DNA of 64,000 nt from Streptomyces sp. NBC_01260 (GCF_036226405.1 NZ_CP108464.1:62001-126000); one strand, 5' to 3'. Counted from the stretch's first letter, positions 18,141 to 26,917 are shown. A program made the numbers and translations. The notes: generated from the letters alone by a model not told the origin.

Positions 18141-18357
18141 TCACTTGCTGCCCTCCAGCTGGCGCGGGACGCGGGAGGTCCGCAGTTCCTTGAGGTCCGG
18201 GATGTGGTTGTAGAGCGTGCCGACCGAGACGCCGAGGATCTTGGCGATGGTGGTGACGCTGTTCTCGGGGTTGGGCAGCATGTCCCGGGCCGCCCGGATG
18301 AGGTCGTCGTTGACGACCGACGGCCGCCCGCCGACCTTGCCTCGGGCGCGGCGGCGG
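18141..18357 (-). pseudogene. C-terminal HTH fragment of a serine recombinase
   Basis: About 70 residues with the resolvase-type HTH: RGKVGGRPSVVNDDLIRAAR, NSVTTIAKILGVSVGTLYNH. The catalytic N-terminal domain is missing. The fragment stops exactly at the edge of a long perfect inverted repeat (18358-18420), which looks like the insertion or deletion junction. Confidence 0.65.
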
Positions 18358-18420
18358 CTACTGAACTTGATTGGGTGATGTCGGGCCGTTCGCCTGACAT
18401 CACCCAATCAAGTTCAGTAG
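18358..18420. repeat. Perfect 25-bp inverted repeat with 13-bp loop
   Basis: Arms 18358-18382 and 18396-18420 are perfect complements, beginning CTACTGAACTTGATTGGGTG. There is no coding content. It could be two fused transposon ends, a small non-autonomous element or a strong terminator. It abuts the recombinase fragment on one side and lies about 90 bp before the group II intron on the other. Confidence 0.85.
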
Positions 18421-18508
18421 TGAGACGGGAAGGTGCACGCGAGGAATCAGTGCTTGACGCCCCGTAATTACGACACCGGTCCAACCTGGCGGATGCGGGC
18501 CGGATGCA

Positions 18509-19996
18509 GTGTACGGTCGCCGATGGCGGCGGCCGACTCCGAAGCCGGATCTACCTACCGGTGGGGAGGCCACGCCGAAAGCCTGCGGCGTAAGCGTGGC
18601 GATGCTGCCGGGGTAGAGCTGGGCACCTCACCCGTCAATCGATTCCGTGGTGAACGTGGGAACTGCCCGCAGTCGCCCGATGCCGGATATCCAGTCCGGT
18701 GGAGGGCAGGCCCATCGCCGGCTGATGGCCGTCGGGCAGGACGGAGGCTCCGTAGTACTCCGAGGCCGGGAAAGCCGGCCACATGGGGAAGGGGGCCAGC
18801 AAGTCGGCAGTAAGGATGCTGGAATGCCAGGAGGTGGTCGCCGGTGAATTCCGGCGAGCTGGCATGGGCCTTGATGAAGGCCGAACGCCGGGTACTGGAG
18901 ATCCAGACCAAGCTGCACCGTTGGGCTGCTGATGATTCTCATCGCAGGTTCGACGATCTGTTCAACCTCGTGGCCGATCCCGCCTTCCTGTTGGTGGCGT
19001 GGGACCGTGTCCGGGGAAACAAGGGTGCCCGCACGGCCGGAGTGGACGGGAAGACCGCCCGCTCCATTGAGGCCGGGCAGGGAGTCGAGGTGTTTCTCGG
19101 CAGGCTGCGGGCTCAGATCAGAGATCGCAGCTTCCGGCCGGTTCCCGTGCGTGAGCGGATGATTCCCAGGGCGAACGGAAACTCCGTCGCCTTGGAATTC
19201 CGACCGTGGCGGACCGAGTGGTCCAGGCGTCCTTGAAACTGGTGCTGGAGCCGGTGTTCGAAGCGGATTTCCTCCCGTGTTCCTATGGGTTCCGCCCGAT
19301 TCGCCGGGCTCATGACGCGATCGCCGAGACTCGCTACCTCGCCAACCACGGATATGAGTGGGTGGTGGAGGGCGACATCACGGCGTGCTTCGATGAGATC
19401 TCGCACCTGTCTCTCATGGAGCGGGTGAGGCATCGAGTCGGGGACAAGCGGGTGCTGTCCTTGGTGAAGGCGTTCTTGAAGTCCGGGATCCTGTCCCGGG
19501 ACGGAGCCTTCACGGACACACGCACCGGGACCCCGCAGGGCGGGATTTTGTCGCCGCTGCTGGCCAACATCGCGCTCTCGGTTCTGGACGATTACATCGC
19601 CCAGGGGATTGGAGGATCAGGTAACACCTCCGAGGATCGACGCAGGAGACGGCGCCGTGGATTGCCCAACTATCGGCTGGTCCGGTATGCGGATGATTTC
19701 CTCGTGCTTGTCTTCGGGCGCCGTGAGCATGCCGAGGCATTACGCGACGAGGTCACGGAGGCGTTGAAGCCGATGAGCCTTCGCCTGTCGGTGGAGAAGA
19801 CAAAGATCACGCACATTGACGAGGGCCTGAATTTTCTCGGATGGCGCATCCATCGTCACCGGAAACTGGGCACTGACCGGCAGTACATCTACACCTATCC
19901 GGCACGGAAGTCAGTACGTTCCGCGACGGGCAAGGTGAAGAAACTGACCGGACGGCAAAACGTCGGCTTGTCGCTGGAGTCCCTGCTCCAGCGGTG
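18509..19996 (+). ncRNA. Group II intron, 3'-truncated
   Basis: The roughly 330 bp before the reverse-transcriptase frame have the look of intron RNA domains I-III: GGTGAACGTGGGAACTGCCC, GGGAAAGCCGGCCACATGGG and short paired segments. A GTGTAC at 18509 is a tentative 5' end (consensus GTGYG). Domain IV encodes the maturase. Sequence identity to an intron stops near 19996, inside domain X, so domains V-VI are gone and self-splicing is not expected. Confidence 0.6.
18844..19996 (+). pseudogene. Group II intron reverse transcriptase/maturase, frameshifted and truncated
   Basis: Starts MNSGELAWALMKAERRVLEI; RT blocks include AWDRVRGNKGARTAGVDGKT, LPCSYGFRPIRRAHDAI, DITACFDEISH, GTPQGGILSPLLANIALSVLD and the active-site box RYADDFLVLVFG. 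Near 19180 one A is missing: the expected NGKLRRLGIPTVADRVVQA is recovered by adding a base to the GGAAAC run. The frame is lost after LSLESLLQR, where NPVLRGW-type domain X should follow. The downstream frame to 20276 is read-through over an antisense gene. Confidence 0.85.
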
Positions 19997-20261
19997 CCGA
20001 CAGGCGGCCGGCGGCTTCGCGGAGGACGACTTCGGCAAGGGCGCCGCGGCCGTCACTCCTGGGCAGCGCGGCGGCGTGGCGCCGGACGTCGGAGGCGACC
20101 GCACGGGCGTGCCCGGCGAGCCGGAGAGCGATCTGCTCGTAGTCGCGGATTGCGAGCGTGTCGGGGCCGGTCCACGCGAGAGAATAGCCTTGACTCTGGG
20201 GCACCGTACCAACAGGGCTCACGACAGCCGAGATAGACTTATTGTGCGCCGTCAGAGCCAT
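19990..20261 (-). pseudogene. DUF6415-family protein, N-terminal part
   Basis: About 90 residues: YSLAWTGPDTLAIRDYEQIA, LRLAGHARAVASDVRR, RGALAEVVLREAAGRLSAPL, as in the small Streptomyces DUF6415 proteins. The 3' end is replaced by the group II intron remnant. Its ATG (20261) lies inside the 3' end of the upstream membrane-protein gene (stop at 20252-20254), so the pair was translationally coupled. Confidence 0.65.
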
Positions 20262-20908
20262 TCGCTGAAAACGTAGGCGACAGCCTGACGGGTCAATTCC
20301 TCCTCGATATGAAGCTGCCGATCGCTAATTGGGCGAGGGGTTATCTCCACCTTCGGGATGCGTGCCCACCATCGGGGATGCCCTCCGGGCAGAGCAAGAA
20401 GTCCACCGAACCTCACGTCACCCGCGAACCAGACCACTCCTCGCCCGTCAGTCAGTCCGGTCCATACGTCCTCGGGCATGGGGGACTGATACGTGCAGGC
20501 CACCTCTCCCTCGGGGCCTAGGAGCAGCACCGCCTTGTCGCCTACCCCGGCTATTTCCTGCACTCGGCAGGGCCAAGCTTGCCAGGGGCTCGCAACTGCC
20601 GCCGTTGAAACGCGCTCGAAGTCGGCCAACTCTTCTTTTGCCTGCCCGCTATTTTTCTCGGCAGAATGGCCGATCGCCAGAGCGAGAGCTATGGCGACAA
20701 GAAGTATAGGAAGCGTCTGAGTTGTGATCGCGAAAACAAAGCCTCCGATGATTAGGAAAAGTCCCCCGACGTAGGCACCGCCGGGTTCCTGCTTCTCCAC
20801 CCACTGCTTCTTCACTTCCAGCAGTGAGGCGACATCCGTCCGCACTTCTGGTGTCATCTCTCCTGCCGGTCTTGGCGAGACCTGGTATCCGAAGTCCTCT
20901 GCCAACAT
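20252..20908 (-). CDS. Membrane protein of unknown function
   Basis: 218 residues. Two adjacent hydrophobic helices (YVGGLFLIIGGFVFAITTQT and LPILLVAIALALAIGH) sit between a charged N-terminus and a soluble C-terminal region of about 130 residues rich in Trp and Gly. No family is recognised. GC content is visibly lower than in neighbouring genes, suggesting recent transfer. It overlaps the DUF6415 start by ten bases. Confidence 0.65.
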   Translation of the reverse strand: MLAEDFGYQVSPRPAGEMTPEVRTDVASLLEVKKQWVEKQEPGGAYVGGLFLIIGGFVFAITTQTLPILLVAIALALAIGHSAEKNSGQAKEELADFERVSTAAVASPWQAWPCRVQEIAGVGDKAVLLLGPEGEVACTYQSPMPEDVWTGLTDGRGVVWFAGDVRFGGLLALPGGHPRWWARIPKVEITPRPISDRQLHIEEELTRQAVAYVFSEWL

Positions 20909-21054
20909 GACGCCCCCCTGCGGTCGCCTTCCATCCCGGATGAGCGTGCGCCGACGCCCTCATCGCCCTCGCCATGCTCAACCTCGGCGGACACCGACCC
21001 CACCTACCAGGCGTCAAGCCGCATGAACCCATCCACGGAAGCGACCGAAGAGCC

Positions 21055-21708
21055 TCATTTCCCCGGTACGGCGGGACTCGCGCCGTACCGTGCCCGGAGG
21101 CGCAGCGCCACGCCGAATACGCGGTCGCCCGGGAAGTAACCGGCCTGCCGGGAGTCGGCGCTGGCTTGGGGGTTGTCGCCCAGGACGACGAGCCTTCCTG
21201 CTGGCACGCGTGTTTCCGGCACCCGCGCGAGCGAGGGGACCAGGTCTCGCGGTACCGGGTCGCCCGGCACTGCGACGACACGCTTGATCACCCACGTGCC
21301 ATGGGACGGCGGCACCGTCGTGGGCGCGCAGGCGCGTGGCGACGCGGGAGACCATGAGCCGTCGGGCATCGGCTGCTCGACGACGACCACCTCCCCCACC
21401 CCGGGATTGCGTCTGCGGCGGACGAGCACCCTGTCGCCGTCCCGGTAGAGCGGCTCCATGCTCGCGCCGCGCACGGTCACCGCGACCATGCTGCGCGCCA
21501 GCAGCGCGGTGGCGACGAGGCCGAGGCTGAACGCGAGCGCGGCGACGCCGCACAGCAATGCCCAGGCGCAGGCGCTGACGGCAGCCAGGGCGGGGGCGCC
21601 GCACCAGAGCACCACCGCACCGAGCACCAGTGCCCGTCGGGCCCGCGGTGCGCGTGGTTCGCCGAATCGGTCCGCTGCGGAGCATCTCCTCTCGAGACCT
21701 CGCTTCAT
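21055..21708 (-). CDS. S26-family signal peptidase
   Basis: 217 residues. Two hydrophobic helices (about 27-72) anchor it. The catalytic serine is Ser83 in VRGASMEPLYRDGDRVLV, the Lys is Lys142 in VIKRVVAVPGD, and the conserved box GDNPQASADSRQAGYFPGD follows. This Ser/Lys dyad cleaves signal or leader peptides at the outer face of the membrane. Its start overlaps the ABC transporter stop (ATGA). In this operon it is the likely maturation protease for the small cysteine-rich peptide at 24839-25000, though a general role cannot be excluded. Confidence 0.88.
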   Translation of the reverse strand: MKRGLERRCSAADRFGEPRAPRARRALVLGAVVLWCGAPALAAVSACAWALLCGVAALAFSLGLVATALLARSMVAVTVRGASMEPLYRDGDRVLVRRRRNPGVGEVVVVEQPMPDGSWSPASPRACAPTTVPPSHGTWVIKRVVAVPGDPVPRDLVPSLARVPETRVPAGRLVVLGDNPQASADSRQAGYFPGDRVFGVALRLRARYGASPAVPGK

Positions 21709-23612
21709 GAGGGTCCTCCTGCGAAAGTGGGTTTGTCCGGGGTATCGGCCCGGTATCCCGACGCCTGGAGAGCGAAGAGGCGGGCGTACTCCCCGTCGGC
21801 CGCCATCAGCTCGGAGTGGTTGCCCTGTTCCGTGATCCTTCCCTCCGCGAGAACCACGATGAGGTCGGCGTCGCGCACAGCGCCGAGTCGGTGGGAGATG
21901 AGCAGACTGGTCCGCCCGGCCCGATGGCGCCTGAGGGAGCTGTGGATCTCACTCTCGGCAGCGGCGTCCAGGCCGGAGGAGGGCTCGTCGAGGATCATCA
22001 GGTCGCGTCGGTCGCGTAGGAAGGCGCGGGCCAGCGCGAGGCGCTGGCGCTGGCCGCCGGAGAGCACCACACCGGTGGTCGGGTCGCTCCTCTCGGATTC
22101 CATGAAGAACATTCGCGAGAGCAGGGTGTCGTAGCCGTACGGCAGCGCGGCAAGCCTGGTGTGGATGCCGGCCCGTTCGGCGGCCGCGCGGATGCGCGCA
22201 CGGTCGTCGAACGCTGTCAGATCGCCCAGCCCTATGTTCTCGGCGGCCGTCATGTTGTAGTCCATGTGGTCCTGGAACACCGCGCTGATCCGTTGCCGCA
22301 GTTCGGCAGGGTCGATGTCGCGCAGGTCCACGCCGTTCCAGCGGATCGAGCCGCGGGTGGGATCGTAGAACCGGCACAGCAGCTTGACCAAGGTCGACTT
22401 CCCCGCCCCGTTCAGTCCCACCAGAGCCAGCGACGTCCCATGGGGTACGAAGAGGTCGACGCCCCTCAGGATCCAGGGATGGTCGTCGGAGTAGCGGAAC
22501 CACAGATCGCGCAGTTCGATCCCGGTCCTAAGCGGAGGCAGCGCGCGGGGCGCGGCGGGCGCGGGCAGGTCGGGTCCGGCGGTGGTCACCGCCAGGTAGT
22601 GGTCGAACATCAGCAGCGCCTGGTGGCCCTGGGCCACCTCGTTCGCGAGCGTGGCCAGCGCCGCCTGCACGCCGGCCACCGCGGCCACGAAGATGGTCAC
22701 CCCGCCGACCGACAGAGTCCCGGCGTGCGCCGCACTCACCGCCCACAGCATGCCACCGCCCGACATGAGGGCGGTCAGCAGTCCCAGACCTGCCTGTAGG
22801 CGGGCCTCGCGCCGGTCGGTGGCCCGCTTGGCGGAGTTAGCCGCCCGCCGCTCGCCAAGCATCCGCTGCCGCAGGAAGGCGCCGATGCCGAACAGGCGCA
22901 CCTCCTTGGCCGCGTCCACGTTGGAGAGCAGCTCGCTGTAGAAGAGTTCCCGCCGTTCGACCGGCCCAAGGTTCCAGAACATGCGCGCTCGCCTGCGCGA
23001 CATGGCGAGTTCCGCGAGGAGTCCCGGCAAACCGGCCGCCACGACCAGCAGGGCCATCAGCGGGCTGATCACCATCAGCGAGCCCAGGAATCCGACGACG
23101 GTGACCCCTGCCCGAACGATGCCCAGCACCCCTTCGACCGTCCGGGTCGGGGAGTTACGGCCGGACTGCTGGGCGAGGCGTAGCCGGTCCAGAAAGGCCG
23201 GGTCCTCGAAGCGGGCCAGCCCCAAGAAGCCGTCCACCGCGGTGAACAGTCGGTCCTGGGCGAACAGTCCGACCGCGCGTTCCAGCTCCGTCCGCTGGTA
23301 CTGGATCGCATGCGGCACGGTCCCGATGACGACACCGGCCACGGCAAGGCCCACACCGGACCTGATCAGCGTGCTGGCCGCAGCGCCCGAAACCAGGCCG
23401 TCCAGCACCGTTTTGGTCAGCCACGCCGTCACCACGGGCAGCGCCCCGGCTGCCGAAGTCAGCAGCGTGTACAGCGCCAGCGACCCGGGAGCCGCTCTCG
23501 CCACGAGCGAGCAGGCGGCGGCGGCTCGCCGTGCGACGGACGTGGGCCGGCCCGTACCGGGGTCCGGGATGTTCGCGCCGCGGCCGCCGGACGGCATCCG
23601 CCGGCCGCTCAC
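21705..23612 (-). CDS. ABC transporter, fused permease and ATPase (exporter type)
   Basis: 635 residues: an N-terminal six-helix exporter domain (about 30-340) and a C-terminal nucleotide-binding domain with Walker A GLNGAGKSTLVK, Q-loop VFQDHMDYN, signature LSGGQRQRLALARA, Walker B RDLMILDEPSSGLD and H-loop LISHRL. No peptidase C39 domain is fused, consistent with a separate signal peptidase next door. It overlaps both flanking genes by four bases (ATGA), so the three are one translational unit. The likely cargo is the cysteine-rich peptide encoded at the operon head. Confidence 0.92.
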   Translation of the reverse strand: MSGRRMPSGGRGANIPDPGTGRPTSVARRAAAACSLVARAAPGSLALYTLLTSAAGALPVVTAWLTKTVLDGLVSGAAASTLIRSGVGLAVAGVVIGTVPHAIQYQRTELERAVGLFAQDRLFTAVDGFLGLARFEDPAFLDRLRLAQQSGRNSPTRTVEGVLGIVRAGVTVVGFLGSLMVISPLMALLVVAAGLPGLLAELAMSRRRARMFWNLGPVERRELFYSELLSNVDAAKEVRLFGIGAFLRQRMLGERRAANSAKRATDRREARLQAGLGLLTALMSGGGMLWAVSAAHAGTLSVGGVTIFVAAVAGVQAALATLANEVAQGHQALLMFDHYLAVTTAGPDLPAPAAPRALPPLRTGIELRDLWFRYSDDHPWILRGVDLFVPHGTSLALVGLNGAGKSTLVKLLCRFYDPTRGSIRWNGVDLRDIDPAELRQRISAVFQDHMDYNMTAAENIGLGDLTAFDDRARIRAAAERAGIHTRLAALPYGYDTLLSRMFFMESERSDPTTGVVLSGGQRQRLALARAFLRDRRDLMILDEPSSGLDAAAESEIHSSLRRHRAGRTSLLISHRLGAVRDADLIVVLAEGRITEQGNHSELMAADGEYARLFALQASGYRADTPDKPTFAGGPS

Positions 23613-24157
23613 GCCGCCGCCGCAGCCGGTACGGCCAGATCTACCTGGTTGGCGGTCACCACGAGCCTGCCGGCGCCGACCGGTGAGACGCGCAGCATCG
23701 TCGGGTACGCCTTGGCCCTGAAAGCAGTGCTGACAGGACCGTCAGGGGCCTCGACGACCACGCGGGCCACCGGGCTCAGCCTTGAGACGAACGACGAGGC
23801 CTCGGCGGCATCCCCCACCACCGTCACCAGGACGTCATCACGATCGATCGAACGGGCATGCATGTATGCCACAAAGTCCGCCAGCTTCTCCCGGCACGGT
23901 GTGCAGGAAGGCGAGAGGAATGCCACCAACGTGTCGGCAGCCAGATCGGCGCTGTTCACCGGCTCGCCCGCGACGGTGGACGTCGCGAACTCACCGATCT
24001 CCTCGCCCACCGCGATGACCGGCAGTTCGGTCATCGCCGGCGGGCTGGACAGCAGGGCGGTGTGCTCGCGCAGCCTCTTGACCACGCCGAGTGTCAGCAC
24101 CAGGTCGAGCGCGCAGAGCAGGCCCACAAGAATGACGGCCGCGATGAGGACGGGCAC
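23609..24157 (-). CDS. TlpA-like membrane-anchored thioredoxin
   Basis: 182 residues. The N-terminal helix (VLIAAVILVGLLCALDLVLT) anchors a thioredoxin-like domain with active site SPSCTPCRE (Cys85, Cys88) and a cis-Pro region AYPTMLRVSP. Such extracytoplasmic thioredoxins make or repair disulfides. It lies 10 bp after the MauE-like gene and overlaps the ABC gene. Together with MauE it would provide the redox chemistry for a peptide with six cysteines. Confidence 0.85.
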   Translation of the reverse strand: MPVLIAAVILVGLLCALDLVLTLGVVKRLREHTALLSSPPAMTELPVIAVGEEIGEFATSTVAGEPVNSADLAADTLVAFLSPSCTPCREKLADFVAYMHARSIDRDDVLVTVVGDAAEASSFVSRLSPVARVVVEAPDGPVSTAFRAKAYPTMLRVSPVGAGRLVVTANQVDLAVPAAAAA

Positions 24158-24167
24158 GGAGGTTCTC

Positions 24168-24750
24168 CTATCGACTCGACTCGTCCCGGACCGCGGGAAC
24201 GCCCCGAAGCCGATTCGGGACTGAGCTGTTGACGGGTTGGAAGAGTTCGACCAGGTCGTCGAGCGAGACGGTCAACCCACCCAGAAGCAGGCCAGCCAGC
24301 GTTGCCACGACCGCTCCGCCGACCTGCGGAGGACCCGCGGCGAAGGCCGTGGACAGGCCGACGCCCGCGAGCACGGCGAGCAGCACGTTGCGTACGACGT
24401 GCCGCAGCCCGATCGGGACCGCAGACTCGCCGAAACACTGGCAGGGTGCCCGCACCCCTCGGCGGAGCAGCAGGGCGATCCCGGCGGTGAACACGGTCAG
24501 CAGGGCCACCGCGATGGTGAAGCCGGCCGCCGCAGGGGCCGGGAAGGGCGCGGAGAGGTCCGCAGACCGCGCACTCTGCGACGGCGATTCCCAGTGCCAC
24601 CGGCCGGACCAGCGGGGTGGGCAGCAGCCGCAGGTCCCGCAGGAACGCGCCGAACGTCCGGAAGGCGTCACGGCTCCGCACTTTGCTGATGAAGGAGACC
24701 AGGAACACCACCCCCACCAGGCCGCGCAGGCCGACCGTCAGGTAATCCAC
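24168..24750 (-). pseudogene. MauE/DoxX-like redox membrane protein, frameshift in the middle
   Basis: The N-terminal half (DYLTVGLRGLVGVVFLVSFI, SKVRSRDAFRTFGAFLRDLR) is in one frame from GTG 24750. The C-terminal half (AAAGFTIAVALLTVFTAGIA, PCQCFGESAVPIGLRHVVRN) is in another, ending at 24168. One indel near 24560-24590 joins them. Both halves are typical of MauE, a four-helix protein that supplies electrons or disulfides in methylamine dehydrogenase maturation; the CxCFG cysteines are retained. Since the rest of the operon is intact, a sequencing indel is a real possibility. Confidence 0.75.
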
Positions 24751-24794
24751 AGGTACCCCCGTCGGGTCGTCAACGGCAGTTTCCAGCTGGGCCA

Positions 24795-24828
24795 GAGGCG
24801 GGGCAGCCATCGACGGCTGCCCCGCCTC
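24795..24828. terminator. Strong hairpin between the peptide gene and mauE
   Basis: Perfect 14-bp GC-rich stem (arms 24795-24808 and 24815-24828) with a 6-base loop, ten bases past the stop codon of the peptide gene. No clear U-tract follows. It is likely a partial terminator or RNA-stabilising hairpin that lets peptide transcripts exceed those of the downstream machinery. Confidence 0.8.
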
Positions 24829-24838
24829 GTCGGCCCTG

Positions 24839-25000
24839 TCAGCAGCGGCTCTCCGACCGCGACGTGCACCCCGAACCGACGCAGCACCACCACCACCAGC
24901 CTCCCGTGCACACCGGGCCGCAGCTGGCGGCCGACGCCTCGGCCTTGGGCACGAAACGGGCGAGAAGGCTGCTGCCCACCGCCTCCAGCTTTCTGTACAT
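24839..25000 (-). CDS. Small cysteine-rich secreted/RiPP-like precursor peptide
   Basis: 53 residues from ATG 25000, with AGGAG seven bases upstream. Residues 1-25 (MYRKLEAVGSSLLARFVPKA, EASAA) form a basic amphipathic leader ending in small residues suited to signal-peptidase cleavage. The remaining 27 or so residues begin SCGPVCTGGWWWWCC and contain six cysteines (27, 31, 39, 40, 45, 53) and four consecutive tryptophans. The even cysteine count suggests three disulfides. It heads an operon with MauE, a TlpA-like thioredoxin, an ABC exporter and an S26 peptidase. No family name can be given. Confidence 0.75.
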   Translation of the reverse strand: MYRKLEAVGSSLLARFVPKAEASAASCGPVCTGGWWWWCCVGSGCTSRSESRC

Positions 25001-25182
25001 GTCCCACTCCTCACGTGATCGGGCTCCGCCCGGCCAACCCACCTCGGTGGCCAGCGCCAGGCCGGCTTCGGCCTGGACACATCTTCTTTGGCCGGGCGTG
25101 CACTCGACAAAGACCGTCGGCTGTAGCCGAATGTCCCTGGTCAGCGCGTGCCACGCCGATGAATTCGGACACCGGGGGCTTT

Positions 25183-26211
25183 ATGCTGCGAATCCACTTC
25201 ACTTCGAAAGATCTGGCGCGGGTGGCGCTCGGCTACAACAGCTCGCTGCCGGTGAGTGAGGCCGTGATGAGTCTGCAAGCGCTCCGTCATCGTTCGGGCC
25301 CGCGGTTCTCCGCGTGGCGGCACGCTGTCGGAAAGCAGCTGCCCGCACGGGCGTCACTGCTCGGTTCCCTGGTACCGGCCTCCGGCTGGGCTCCGGACTT
25401 CCTGACCCCGGGCCCCGACCACGCATCCCCCACCACAGGGGCGTTCGACGCGATACGAGCCACGCCGCAAAGGCGTCTCACGGCCGAACTGCGCCGCCTG
25501 TCGCACCACCACCCTCTGCCCGCCTGGGCACAGCTGCTGGCCGACGGGGACCGCGCCACGCTGGACGTGGTGACCGACACTCTGGCCGCCTACTACGACG
25601 TCGCGGTAACCCCGTTCGTCGACCGCATGCGGGCCGTACTGGACGCGGACCGTGCCTGGCGGGTGCACACCCTGACAAGCCTCGGCGTCGGCGCGGTACT
25701 GGCCGGCCTGCACCCACAAGTACGCTGGGAAGAACCCGTGCTGGAGCTACCCGGCCCATCCGGACAGGGCCAGATCGACTTCCACCTGGAGGGGCGAGGA
25801 CTCCTCCTGTCCGCCCACATCTTCTGCGGCTCCCGCCCCCGGGCACTGCTCAACGAGGTCGGCACCCCCGTTCTTGTGTACGCGCCCGTCTGGAATCTCC
25901 AGAGCGACAGCGTCGTCGCCACACCACCGGATACCCGGCCACGCTCATCGACAGCCCTGGCGACACTGCTCGGCCGCACCCGCGCGGCCGTCCTGGAGGC
26001 CCTGGCATCCCCTGCCGGCCACACCACCAAACGACTCGCCCAGACTCTCGCCATCTCACCCGCCACAGCCTCGGAACACGTCACCGCACTGCGAGACGCC
26101 GGCCTCGTCACCAGCCTCCGGCAAGCCAACACAATGCGACACACCACAACCGCCTTAAGAACCAAACTCATCTCGACCGCGACCGGCAGCGGGGGAATCC
26201 AACTACCCTGA
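25183..26211 (+). CDS. Winged-helix transcriptional regulator (ArsR/DUF5937-like)
   Basis: 342 residues from ATG 25183 (MLRIHFTSKDLARVALGYNS). The N-terminal 250 residues resemble the DUF5937 sensor region of Streptomyces regulators. The C-terminal winged helix reads LGRTRAAVLEALASPAGHTT, KRLAQTLAISPATASEHVTA, LRDAGLVTSLRQ. It is divergent from the peptide operon with a 182-bp shared promoter region, the normal layout for a pathway-specific regulator. Confidence 0.88.
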   Translation: MLRIHFTSKDLARVALGYNSSLPVSEAVMSLQALRHRSGPRFSAWRHAVGKQLPARASLLGSLVPASGWAPDFLTPGPDHASPTTGAFDAIRATPQRRLTAELRRLSHHHPLPAWAQLLADGDRATLDVVTDTLAAYYDVAVTPFVDRMRAVLDADRAWRVHTLTSLGVGAVLAGLHPQVRWEEPVLELPGPSGQGQIDFHLEGRGLLLSAHIFCGSRPRALLNEVGTPVLVYAPVWNLQSDSVVATPPDTRPRSSTALATLLGRTRAAVLEALASPAGHTTKRLAQTLAISPATASEHVTALRDAGLVTSLRQANTMRHTTTALRTKLISTATGSGGIQLP

Positions 26212-26250
26212 GAGGGCGTTTGCTGTAGGCGAATTGCCGCTTATGACCTA

Positions 26251-26487
26251 TTAATTTCCTCGCCAGGTTGGTGCGGTCTCGTCCGTTATGCGCTTGGCGA
26301 GGTTGTCAATCGAGGCAATGTGGATCATGGCTTCGGAGCTGGCGGTGAGGGTCTCGAAGTCGCGGGCCAGGCGGCGGTGCATCGTGATCCAGCCGATGCT
26401 CCGCTCGACTACCCAGCGTCTTTTCACGACGTGAAATCCGCGAACTCCGGGGTTTCTGTTGACGACTTCGACGTCGAACACCAAATC
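26251..26487 (-). pseudogene. IS5-family transposase C-terminal fragment
   Basis: About 78 residues: GFHVVKRRWVVERSIGWITM, HRRLARDFETLTASSEAMIH. This is the glutamate-containing end of IS5-type transposases (RRWVVERxxGW). The rest is missing. It abuts, on the opposite strand, the fragment that starts near 26487. Confidence 0.7.
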
Positions 26488-26731
26488 GAGGCGGGACAAG
26501 CTCACCGCAGCCCAGCTCGCCGCCCTCGCCGCGCTGGGCGTCGACTGGGCAAGGCCGGCGCCGGTCGCCCAGGCCGCTCCGGCGCAGCCCGCCGTGCAGG
26601 CCGCACCGCCGACGCGCCTGCCGCAGCGGGAGCAGCACCACGATGAGTGCGACAAGACGCTCTACGAGGGCGGAAACTGCACCTGCGACCTCATCGAGCA
26701 GTACGGGCCCTCCGAACGCGACGACTACTGA
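26487..26731 (+). pseudogene. C-terminal fragment of a helicase-associated-domain protein
   Basis: About 80 residues: SRRDKLTAAQLAALAALGVDWA, a helicase-associated (HA) repeat, then an Ala/Pro/Gln linker and a Cys-rich end (CDKTLYEGGNCTCDLIEQYG). In Streptomyces this is the tail of large proteins with tandem HA repeats. The N-terminal part was replaced by the IS5 fragment. Confidence 0.55.
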
Positions 26732-26751
26732 CCGCTCCCCGCTCCCGACCG

Positions 26752-26779
26752 GACCCCGGGCCTGCCAAGGGCCGGGGTC
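26752..26779. terminator. Rho-independent-like terminator
   Basis: Inverted repeat GACCCCGG / CCGGGGTC with a 12-base loop, 21 bp after the stop of the helicase-associated fragment. Confidence 0.55.
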
Positions 26780-26895
26780 TCGTGCCGTCGGCAGGCCGGC
26801 TGTTCGGCCTCGATGTCCGCGAGGGCCTGAAACGCACGGGCCGCCCCGGCTCCATACGGGCGTTCCCGCAGGCCAGATGTGAAACGCGGGCCGTT

Positions 26896-26917
26896 GCACG
26901 GTGATGTTTCACCGTGC
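26896..26917. repeat. Perfect 9-bp palindrome GCACGGTGA-TGTT-TCACCGTGC
   Basis: Short perfect inverted repeat in the 288-bp gap before the gene at 27020. It could be an operator for that gene or a small terminator. Confidence 0.45.
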
